From assembly GCA_021299855.1 (NCBI GenBank), contig JAJTEY010000020.1, positions 1 to 47,074 on the forward strand: a stretch of DNA of 47,074 nucleotides, in the 5' to 3' direction. This document shows, in pieces, positions 39,173-47,074 of the stretch. The notes beneath the pieces were generated by a model. It made no database searches and was not told where the DNA came from. It saw nothing but the letters and a program-made list of their open reading frames with translations. This DNA comes from Bacteroidota bacterium. GTDB taxonomy: Bacteria; Bacteroidota; Bacteroidia; Palsa-965. Positions within the stretch are counted from its first letter, which is position 1; every line of letters begins with the position of its first letter. The translations under genes and the position numbers were made by a program.

Positions 39173-40546
39173 ATGTCTGAGACAAAAAAAGGTCATCCGC
39201 CCGGGCTCTATTTGCTTTTTGCAACAGAGATGTGGGAGCGCTTCAGCTATTATGGAATGCGCGGATTGTTGATGCTTTATTTAACGAAAGCAGCTATTGA
39301 AGGAGGTTTAGGATTTGAAGATGGAGACGCGGGTCTTATCTATGGAATCTATACCGGTTTGGTTTACTTAACGCCCATTTTTGGTGGATGGTTAGCCGAT
39401 AATTACCTCGGACAACGTAAATCAATTACAATAGGTGGTATTACGATGGCATTGGGCCAGTTTGCCTTGTTTTTCTCTTCTCAGGAAAACCTTGGCATGT
39501 TTTACGCCGGCTTGGTGTTGTTGATTATCGGTAATGGTTTCTTTAAGCCCAACATTTCTACCGTTGTTGGACAACTGTATCCTCCGGGAGACAGTCGCAA
39601 AGATTCTGCGTTTACCATTTTCTATATGGGTATCAACCTAGGTGCTTTCCTTGCACCGTTGGTTTGCGGAACATTGGCTGAAGATACTTTCGCCGTTAAA
39701 GACGCAGCAGGAAATATCACTTCATACGGCTTCAACTACGGCTTCCTCGCAGCCGGTATCGGTATGGTTTTAGGTCAATTGATGTTCAATTTGCTTGGGC
39801 AAAAGTATCTGGGTGATTTAGGTGTTGAAGCAGGTGCCAAACAAAGCAAAGCTGAAGCAGCCGTTCAACCGCCTTTGACGAAAGAAGAGAAAAATCGCTT
39901 GACGGTTATCATTATCATGATGTTGTTCAACATCTTCTTCTGGGCAGGATTCGAACAAGCGGGAAGTTCTATCAGTTTATACACCGACCGCTACATTGAT
40001 CGACATGTAGATTTCCTGGATTGGACGATTCCAACTTCTTTCTTCCAGTCCGTAAACCCTTTGTTTATAGTATTGTTAGGACCTGTGTTTACTTTATTGT
40101 GGATGCGCTTAGGAAGCCGCGGTAAGGAACCGAATACAATTGTGAAAATGGCCCTTGGAATGATTTTATTGGGCGTTGGTTTCTTCTTTATGATTGGTGC
40201 AGGTGTTGCCCGCGGTGGAGATGACGCTCCTGATACCGCAAAAGCAGGCTTGATGTGGTTGGTTGGAACATACCTTATTCATACCATGGGTGAATTGTGT
40301 TTATCGCCTATCGGTCTTTCTATGGTTACGAAACTGGCTCCACTTCGCTTAGGCTCGTTGATGATGGGCGTATGGTTCCTCAGTAGCTTCGTAGCGAATT
40401 TTCTGTCCGGGTATCTGGTACAGTTCTTCGGTAAAATGGGAGCTATGACCATTTTCGGATTAATTGCATTGATTGTAATTGTTCTTGGAATTGTGATCTT
40501 ATTGTTATCGAAAAAGTTGTTGCAAATGATGCACGGCGTAAAATAA
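39173..40546 (+). CDS. Peptide MFS transporter (POT/PTR2 family)
   Basis: EMWERFSYYGMRGLLMLYL (E1xxE2RFxYYG); GNGFFKPNISTVVGQLY; FYMGINLGAFLAPL; multi-TM. Confidence 0.94.
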   Translation: MSETKKGHPPGLYLLFATEMWERFSYYGMRGLLMLYLTKAAIEGGLGFEDGDAGLIYGIYTGLVYLTPIFGGWLADNYLGQRKSITIGGITMALGQFALFFSSQENLGMFYAGLVLLIIGNGFFKPNISTVVGQLYPPGDSRKDSAFTIFYMGINLGAFLAPLVCGTLAEDTFAVKDAAGNITSYGFNYGFLAAGIGMVLGQLMFNLLGQKYLGDLGVEAGAKQSKAEAAVQPPLTKEEKNRLTVIIIMMLFNIFFWAGFEQAGSSISLYTDRYIDRHVDFLDWTIPTSFFQSVNPLFIVLLGPVFTLLWMRLGSRGKEPNTIVKMALGMILLGVGFFFMIGAGVARGGDDAPDTAKAGLMWLVGTYLIHTMGELCLSPIGLSMVTKLAPLRLGSLMMGVWFLSSFVANFLSGYLVQFFGKMGAMTIFGLIALIVIVLGIVILLLSKKLLQMMHGVK

Positions 40547-40567
40547 CGGCATACGCTTTGATATGAA

Positions 40568-40596
40568 AACAGGGGTCTAAAGCCCCTGTTTTTTTT
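40568..40596 (+). terminator. Rho-independent-like terminator
   Basis: AACAGGGG-N7-CCCCTGTT followed by a T run. Confidence 0.82.
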
Positions 40597-40608
40597 ATAA
40601 CTTTACGG

Positions 40609-41217
40609 ATGATGAAAAAAGTACTACTTCTTGTCGGCGTTGCTTTTGTATCAACTATTGGGTGGATGAGCTTCGGAAAAAGTGATGCTCAGGCGCAACA
40701 ACCTGCTCCACCTGAAACTATCAAATGGTATTCGGTGGAAGAAGCCGAAACACTAATGGATAAAGCACCGCGTAAAATGTTCATCGATTTTTATACCGGC
40801 TGGTGCGGCTGGTGTAAAGTGATGGACGCTAACACCTTTGCCAATCCGGTAATTGCTAAATACATGAACGAACATTATTACTGTGTGAAGTTCAACGCAG
40901 AAAGCTACGATACGGTAAGGTTTGCAGGACAAACATTTGTTAACCGTGGTAATAATCAACCCCGTTTCCCTCACGATTTTGCCGGCACTATAATGCAAGG
41001 CAAAATGTCTTATCCTACATATAGTTTCATTTCTAAAGGCACACAAGGCATTGGTATTATTTTAATGCCGGGGTATTATCCGCCGGAACAATTTGAACCG
41101 TATTTGCATTACTACGGCGAAAACAATGAAACCGTAATGACGTTTGAAGAGTTCAAGAAAACCTTCAAATCACAATTACCATCTGCACAACCCGCTCCTG
41201 CACCAACAGGCAAATAA
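40609..41217 (+). CDS. Exported thioredoxin-family protein
   Basis: N-terminal signal; MFIDFYTGWCGWCKVMDANTFANPVIAKYMNEHYYCVKFNAES (CGWC motif). Confidence 0.9.
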   Translation: MMKKVLLLVGVAFVSTIGWMSFGKSDAQAQQPAPPETIKWYSVEEAETLMDKAPRKMFIDFYTGWCGWCKVMDANTFANPVIAKYMNEHYYCVKFNAESYDTVRFAGQTFVNRGNNQPRFPHDFAGTIMQGKMSYPTYSFISKGTQGIGIILMPGYYPPEQFEPYLHYYGENNETVMTFEEFKKTFKSQLPSAQPAPAPTGK

Positions 41218-41218
41218 T

Positions 41219-41614
41219 ATGGATATTCAGGAACATTCTCCGGTTCTTAAAGAACGTATCATTGCTGTGCTTAATGCGCGTAATTTAAGCTATAAGCAAC
41301 TGGTAGATTATTTAGGCACTACTGAAGCGGAGTTGGATCAGGCGTTGGCCGATAATACGATTGAAATTCGTACGCTGGAGCTTATTTCGAAAGAATTACG
41401 AATTCCTTTGTACAGCTTCTTCCGCCATCACGAGCATCCTCAAAGTGAAGAAATACCGTATTACAACGTGAATATATGGGCACCCGCTCAAATGCAATTA
41501 CAGCAACAAAACGAACATCTGGTTGCAGAACTGGAACGTATGAAACTGGAAATCGCTAAAAAAGAACTGCTCATTCAGGCATTGGAAGAGCAGCTCAAAA
41601 AAGAAGGTCAATAA
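41219..41614 (+). CDS. Small HTH-like protein with C-terminal coiled coil
   Basis: ATG at 41219 just after the thioredoxin-family stop; KERIIAVLNARNLSYKQLVDYLGTTEAELDQALADN (HTH-like), then MQLQQQNEHLVAELERMKLEIAKKELLIQALEEQLKK coiled coil. Confidence 0.75.
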   Translation: MDIQEHSPVLKERIIAVLNARNLSYKQLVDYLGTTEAELDQALADNTIEIRTLELISKELRIPLYSFFRHHEHPQSEEIPYYNVNIWAPAQMQLQQQNEHLVAELERMKLEIAKKELLIQALEEQLKKEGQ

Positions 41615-41620
41615 ATAGGG

Positions 41621-42172
41621 TTAAGGCTTTTTCGGCTCACCTGCCGGATCTGTTTCTTCTCCGAACCAAACACAGGCATAGCCGTCTTTCATTCCGATTC
41701 CGATAGCACCCCACTTCATATCTTTCCAAATTCCCTGATTCATGAACACGGCGTTGTGAGGCTTACTGCTCTTCCAGCCATCAAGTGAACTTTTGGGTGT
41801 TGCTTTGTATCCGTTAGAAGCGCCGTGTGCACATTCATATCCATTACCCGTATATGTTGTACGTTTCTTCGGCTGGTCCCACATGCATGAAAACGTTGAT
41901 CGATCGGCAGGATTATAATTACAATCGCTCCATGCGTGGGTTAAATGTCCGATCTTATAAACGAGATCTTCACAATGCTTTTGTGCAACATAAGTCAGCG
42001 ATGCTGAAAACGGAATTTCGCTCAGGTTGTTTTCTTTCCTGTATTTATTGATCAGGCGATACAACTCCCATTCGTCCGAAGAGGCAGTAACTGCAACAGC
42101 CTTTTTGGGCGCATCCTGAAATCCGCTAATGATTACGAACACAGGGATAATCAACCACAATAATTTCGTCAT
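41621..42172 (-). CDS. Exported CAP (SCP/PR-1) domain protein
   Basis: Signal peptide; LYRLINKYRKENNLSEIPFSASLTYVAQKHCEDL; YECAHGASNGY; SKPHNAVFMNQGIWKDMKWGAIGIGMKDGYACVWFG. Confidence 0.85.
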   Translation of the reverse strand: MTKLLWLIIPVFVIISGFQDAPKKAVAVTASSDEWELYRLINKYRKENNLSEIPFSASLTYVAQKHCEDLVYKIGHLTHAWSDCNYNPADRSTFSCMWDQPKKRTTYTGNGYECAHGASNGYKATPKSSLDGWKSSKPHNAVFMNQGIWKDMKWGAIGIGMKDGYACVWFGEETDPAGEPKKP

Positions 42173-42402
42173 AATAAATCAATTATTGTACAACAATAAG
42201 ACCCGACTGCGGCACTCCGTTTTCTATAATACATTTTAACTCCTACATTTTCACTGTTGTACCTGTGCACTAATTGATGCACTTATTAATACCGGGCTAA
42301 AGAGTAAAGTAGTTTTTGTAGATTCCTTAATTGTCTAATAAAGTTATTCAATTAAGTTGTTAATAGGGTTTAAGCAGTTGGGATAAATTCCTATTTTGCA
42401 GC

Positions 42403-44040
42403 ATGGCAAATAAACACCCGAAAGGACTACCGTACTTGTTTTTCGCCGAAATGTGGGAGCGTTTCGGATACTACCTGATGATTGGAATTTTCGTCTTATA
42501 CCTTACCGATACGCAAACCGGTGGTTGGGGCATGGAGCGCAGTCAGGCTTCGGATATTTACGGAACATTCATTGCACTGGTATTCTTAACGCCTTTTCTT
42601 GGCGGCCTTTTGGCAGATCGTGTTTTGGGTTATCGATTGTCCATAACCATTGGAGGTTTGCTGATGGGCGCGGGATACTGTTTACTTGCAGTGAAAGGTG
42701 AATTTGCTTTTTACACAGCATTGGTTTTGATCATTCTTGGTAATGGTTTCTTCAAACCGAACATCTCCACATTGTTGGGTAACACGTACAATGAAGACCG
42801 ATACCTTTCTCTGAAAGATGCCGGCTATAACATTTTCTACATGGGCATTAATATTGGTGCCTTGATCTGTAATTTCTTTGCTGCTGCTTTGCGCAACAAC
42901 TATGGTTGGGGCTACGCTTTTGTTGCGGCGGGAATCGGGATGTTTATCGGAGTAATTATTTTCTGGGCCGGAATGAAGCATTACAAACATGCCGATGTAT
43001 TAAAGCCTGCAAAACCCGAAGACCAGCCATTGTCGCGCATTTTAGGATTGACAATCGTTCCGGCAGTTGCGGCAGGAATTGTAGGCTGGTTAATTCCGGG
43101 CTCTATTTTCGGAAGTGATTCGACGGATGCTTTCATCTTCGGCTCATTGCCGGTGGCATATTTCTACTTTTCACTATGGAAAAAATCAAGTCCAGAGGAA
43201 AAAAAGCCGATTGGTGCCATGCTTGCAATTTTCGGGGTGGTGATCATTTTCTGGGCGGTATTTAAACAAAATGGTACTGCGCTGACCACGTGGGCAGAAT
43301 ATTATACCGATCGTGAAATGCCGGCTGCAATGGTGAAGCCTGCCGAAAAATTATTCCTCGTACAAAACGTGGAAATGAAAACCGATTCAGTGATGCTGAC
43401 CGACGAACAATTCCGAAAAATAAAAGATGAAAACGAAAAGCCCATTAAAGCTATCGGCACACCGGATTATTTTAAAAATGTTCCATTAGCACAGCGACCT
43501 GCAGAAGGAGAAAAACTTCCGCTCATCAGCACGGAATTGTTCCAGTCCGTGAATCCGTTTTGGGTAGTTGTACTTACGCCGCTCGTGGTCATGTTTTTTG
43601 TGTTCTTGCGTAAGCGCGGGAAAGAACCGACAACGCCTGCCAAAATTGGCTGGGGACTTGTTGTGAGTGCTTTATCAACACTTGTAATGGTGGGGGCTGT
43701 AGCTTATTGTCATAATGGCGCGGAGAAGGCAAGTCCGTGGTGGTTGATTGCGTCGTATGGAGTGATTACTGTTGGTGAGTTATTCCTGAGCCCTATGGGA
43801 TTGAGTTTGGTTTCCAAACTTAGTCCGGCACGATTAACAGCTTTGATGATGGGCGGGTGGTTTTTATCGACTTCCATTGGAAACAAGTTGTCGGGGATTC
43901 TTGCAACGATGTGGGACAAGTACGACAACAAAACGTATTACTTTCTGGTAAATTTCGTGCTGCTGATATTAGCCGCAGTCGCAATTTTCATGATGTTGCG
44001 CTGGCTGAACAGAATCTTTAAAGAACACAAAGCAGCGTAA
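42403..44040 (+). CDS. Peptide MFS transporter (POT/PTR2 family) with inserted hydrophilic loop
   Basis: FAEMWERFGYYLMIGIFVLYL; GNGFFKPNISTLLGNTY; FYMGINIGALICNFFAAALRNNYGWGYAF; inserted loop ~ residues 310-385. Confidence 0.94.
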   Translation: MANKHPKGLPYLFFAEMWERFGYYLMIGIFVLYLTDTQTGGWGMERSQASDIYGTFIALVFLTPFLGGLLADRVLGYRLSITIGGLLMGAGYCLLAVKGEFAFYTALVLIILGNGFFKPNISTLLGNTYNEDRYLSLKDAGYNIFYMGINIGALICNFFAAALRNNYGWGYAFVAAGIGMFIGVIIFWAGMKHYKHADVLKPAKPEDQPLSRILGLTIVPAVAAGIVGWLIPGSIFGSDSTDAFIFGSLPVAYFYFSLWKKSSPEEKKPIGAMLAIFGVVIIFWAVFKQNGTALTTWAEYYTDREMPAAMVKPAEKLFLVQNVEMKTDSVMLTDEQFRKIKDENEKPIKAIGTPDYFKNVPLAQRPAEGEKLPLISTELFQSVNPFWVVVLTPLVVMFFVFLRKRGKEPTTPAKIGWGLVVSALSTLVMVGAVAYCHNGAEKASPWWLIASYGVITVGELFLSPMGLSLVSKLSPARLTALMMGGWFLSTSIGNKLSGILATMWDKYDNKTYYFLVNFVLLILAAVAIFMMLRWLNRIFKEHKAA

Positions 44041-45717
44041 TTACTGCTTGATAATTTTTTCGGAAAGCACCTGATCGAAACTGATAACAGAAAGCGTATA
44101 AACGCCTTCAGCAATGCCGTTGGTATTTATCACAAACCGATTCACGGAAGAACCTGCGGCTTGCATGGTCTGTTCTAACACCACACGTCCTGTAATATCT
44201 GTTAAGCGCACAGTAACATCTTTGTTGTACAAAGAATAATAGCTGAACGAAAAATCTGCAGTAAAAGGATTGGGTTTAACGTCGTATAACACATCATTCT
44301 CTGTATTTGCAATCGGTGATGCGTCCAGAGTTAAATTGGCCGCACACAAATCAGGAATTCCGAATCCCAAGTACGTATCCGGATTGAAGAAAAGGTGACT
44401 GCTCAACAACACCGCCTCACGAATATCCATGTTCGTTAAATTCGGATGCGCCTGCCACAAACAAGCCACAGCACCACACAATACCGGCGAAGCGAAAGAA
44501 GTGCCGTTCCCTCCCATTACACCGCCATTCGTCGGATTAGCAACAATAGTAGCTTGTCCCTGAGCAGCGCATTCCGGCTTCACTTGTCCATCGGACGAAG
44601 GTCCACGAGAGCTAAATGAGGCATATTGCTCCGAAGCATCCACAGCACCAACTGCAAGAATGCTATCGGCATCGGCCGGCGCACCTATGTAAAACCATGA
44701 GTTAGAACCTGAATTTCCTGCGCTGTTACATACCAGTAATCCTCTGGAAGCTGCGAAATCAGCTGCACGTGAACATGGTGTCACATTTCCGTTCATGTCC
44801 TGGTAGGTGTGATTTTGTGCAGGATCATCGAAAGTTGTATAACCCAATGAAGAGTTAATCAAATCAGCTCCTACACTATCGGCAAACTCAGCTGCTGCTG
44901 CCCAAAAATATTCTTCCACGATATATTCTGTTGCCGCTTCTTCACTTCGCAACAACCAATAGGACGCTTCAGGCGCTGTTCCTACAAGCTGCCCGTCGAG
45001 ATAACCGCCCATGCATGAAAGTACCATCATGCCGTGTGTATTGTCTTCAAACACCATGGTATCGCCGGTTACAAAATCTCGTGTACCTAAAATTCTGTTG
45101 TTGGCCCATAACGAATCGAAAATACGCATCGTATCTACACCCCAAAATCCGGCATCAATAACAGCGATGACCATTCCTTGACCTTTGTAACCACTATTGT
45201 GCAAACAAACCGCACCAATCATTTCTGCCTGATTGTAAGACTGACCGTAATTCAGCATCGTAGTATGCACTGTCGCATTACGTTCTGTTTCCGGCTGAAC
45301 TTCTTCAAATGTTTCATCTGCAAACTTGTCGCTTGTAGTTATTGAAGTTCTCAATCCAACCGTATTTAAAGCCTGCACAAATGGCAATTGATTGATTTGG
45401 TTTAACGCAGCGGTGTCCGATGTAATAATAACAACTCCGTTTAACCATTTAGATACAGCACGAACCGTAATGCCGGTTTGCGCTACCGCCGTGATGTAAC
45501 TTGGAGTTACCGGTAAATCTGCCGAATCCAGGGCAATGTTGAAATTCGTCCGGCGTTGAATGGCATCTGCTGATAAATAGGCGGAAGGATTGGAAAGCGA
45601 ATACGGATTATTGCCTTTATCGGTGAATTGAATCCAATACTTTACCGGACTTTGCGCAACAACCATTTCGGAAATCAGAATAGCGACAACAATTAATAAC
45701 CGCTCATATTTTTTCAT
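44041..45717 (-). CDS. Secreted S8 (subtilisin-like) peptidase with T9SS sorting domain
   Basis: Catalytic VIAVIDAGFW, NTHGMMVLSCM, GNGTSFASPVLCGAVACLW; C-terminal DVKPNPFTADFSFSYYS...GVYTLSVISFDQVLSEKIIKQ. Confidence 0.94.
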   Translation of the reverse strand: MKKYERLLIVVAILISEMVVAQSPVKYWIQFTDKGNNPYSLSNPSAYLSADAIQRRTNFNIALDSADLPVTPSYITAVAQTGITVRAVSKWLNGVVIITSDTAALNQINQLPFVQALNTVGLRTSITTSDKFADETFEEVQPETERNATVHTTMLNYGQSYNQAEMIGAVCLHNSGYKGQGMVIAVIDAGFWGVDTMRIFDSLWANNRILGTRDFVTGDTMVFEDNTHGMMVLSCMGGYLDGQLVGTAPEASYWLLRSEEAATEYIVEEYFWAAAAEFADSVGADLINSSLGYTTFDDPAQNHTYQDMNGNVTPCSRAADFAASRGLLVCNSAGNSGSNSWFYIGAPADADSILAVGAVDASEQYASFSSRGPSSDGQVKPECAAQGQATIVANPTNGGVMGGNGTSFASPVLCGAVACLWQAHPNLTNMDIREAVLLSSHLFFNPDTYLGFGIPDLCAANLTLDASPIANTENDVLYDVKPNPFTADFSFSYYSLYNKDVTVRLTDITGRVVLEQTMQAAGSSVNRFVINTNGIAEGVYTLSVISFDQVLSEKIIKQ

Positions 45718-45724
45718 AAAGCTA

Positions 45725-46432
45725 CTAGTGACGATATTCTATTAACCGAATAGAGTAAATAACACCACTTTCAATGCGATCCAAAAGTGGAACAGATAAA
45801 TTTACCGCATTGTCTTTTACATCAATTACACGTTTTTCAATAAGTCCAACGTGTTTTGCGTAAAGCTCAACATACTCCCGATGTTCAATTGCATTAATAC
45901 GACGTATCTGCTGGACGGCAAGTGTAGAATCAAAAATCATATTATTTAAACTATAGGGAACATCACTCGAAATGTATTTATAATTCCATTCTTCCTGATT
46001 ATTAAAAGAATTACCATTCCAATACTTGGCATTCTTGACAGGAAATGCCAATCGCACGTAACGAATATTTTCTTCTAGTTTCTCAGCACGGTCATTAGTG
46101 CGTGTGAAGGACCAAATACGACTCAGGTGCCACGGAACATCATTAATTGAAATAGAATCATTGTAATCGCGACGATAACGTTCAATGCGCATTGCGGTCC
46201 TACCTTCATTATCTGTGAAGTATGACTCTATAACTTCTTTCACCTGATAATGAAAATTAAACGTATCACCAGTAAAGTCATCATAGACTGTGGAATCGAC
46301 ATCGTAAATGCAGTAATGTCCTAATTGGTTTGGGAAATAATCATAACCCGGATCCGTAGGTACCGGTTGATCTTTTTCGCAAGCGACAAGTAATATGCTT
46401 GTTATAAGAAAGACGACATAACTTCGAATCAT
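45725..46432 (-). CDS. Hypothetical lipoprotein
   Basis: Lipobox SILLVACEKDQPVP; single intact ORF just downstream of mnmA. Confidence 0.7.
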   Translation of the reverse strand: MIRSYVVFLITSILLVACEKDQPVPTDPGYDYFPNQLGHYCIYDVDSTVYDDFTGDTFNFHYQVKEVIESYFTDNEGRTAMRIERYRRDYNDSISINDVPWHLSRIWSFTRTNDRAEKLEENIRYVRLAFPVKNAKYWNGNSFNNQEEWNYKYISSDVPYSLNNMIFDSTLAVQQIRRINAIEHREYVELYAKHVGLIEKRVIDVKDNAVNLSVPLLDRIESGVIYSIRLIEYRH

Positions 46433-46463
46433 ATACCGAAGTTACAACAAACCGCACTTCAAA

Positions 46464-47074
46464 TCAATTGTGATTCACGTTAATAGGCCGTGGTCGATCA
46501 ATAAATCCACCACCAACCAAATCATTTCCCTCGTAAAACACAGCTGATTGTCCCGGAGCAACACCCATAACAGGTGCATGGAATAAGGCTTTCAATCGAT
46601 TGCCTTCGGTATTAATGGTAGCTATTGTACCCGGATCTTTGTAACGAATCTTGGTTAACGCTTCAAAATTTTCAGGAAGCTGCGCATACTTTACCAAGTT
46701 GTAATCGCGGATAAACATCTCCTGCTTTTCCAGGTCTTCTTTGGTGCCGATAACGACTGTGTTTGTTTCAGGATCAATTTGTGTAACGAACATGGGTTGT
46801 CCTAATGCAATTTCCAATCCTTTTCGCTGACCAATGGTGTAAAACGGATAACCGCGGTGTTTACCTACAACAGAGCCATCAGGCAAAACAAAATTTCCGC
46901 CGTCTACTTTAGCTTCCAGTTCCGGATTGCGTCGTTTTAAGAAAGCCCGATAATCGTTATCAGGAACAAAGCAAATTTCGTAGCTCTCGCTCTTGTTGGC
47001 CAACTCCTGATAACCGGCATCAGCAGCCATTTGGCGAATTTGTTGTTTACGATAACCGCCCAATGGAAAAATGG
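46464..47074 (-). CDS. mnmA: tRNA-specific 2-thiouridylase MnmA, C-terminal part (truncated by window end)
   Basis: Frame continues beyond 47063 to the edge (IFPLGGYRK). YEICFVPDNDYRAFLKRR, GKHRGYPFYTIGQRKGLEIALGQPMFV, GVAPGQSAVFYEG. Confidence 0.93.
   Translation of the reverse strand, partial: IFPLGGYRKQQIRQMAADAGYQELANKSESYEICFVPDNDYRAFLKRRNPELEAKVDGGNFVLPDGSVVGKHRGYPFYTIGQRKGLEIALGQPMFVTQIDPETNTVVIGTKEDLEKQEMFIRDYNLVKYAQLPENFEALTKIRYKDPGTIATINTEGNRLKALFHAPVMGVAPGQSAVFYEGNDLVGGGFIDRPRPINVNHN

Noticed and set aside
1-47074. CRISPR arrays, insertion sequences, prophage, integrons, restriction-modification or toxin-antitoxin modules
   Set aside because: No regularly spaced repeats, transposase/integrase, phage structural or R-M/TA proteins were recognised in the ORF track.

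Overview
The window looks like a core chromosomal segment of a Bacteroidota (Flavobacteriales-like) bacterium. Support for this: Bacteroidota-typical gene neighbours (clpC/gyrA/TPR), two proteins with type IX secretion (T9SS) C-terminal sorting domains, a CcmB-C-D-E-F cytochrome c maturation run, BshB1, and a CCA-less tRNA. I call about 40 protein genes, one tRNA(CAU), one probable pseudogene and several hairpin terminators. I see no rRNA, CRISPR array, transposase, integrase, phage module or recognisable defence island. No complete undescribed multigene system is evident. The most unusual items are: (1) a START-like/SRPBCC protein fused to a ~170 aa histone-H1-like Lys/Ala/Pro tail that contains a DNA-level 15-bp tandem repeat; (2) a KdsC-type HAD phosphatase gene broken by an internal loss plus frameshift; (3) a tRNA-Met preceded by a hairpin whose 3' arm duplicates part of the tRNA; (4) a bacterial CASTOR/POLLUX-like channel; (5) a phosphosulfolactate synthase homolog outside any visible coenzyme M pathway; (6) a CcmC with a large extra domain; (7) a TPR-PD40-CRD protein resembling T9SS PorE but without the OmpA domain. 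All assignments come from reading the sequence and from family knowledge; no database search was run.
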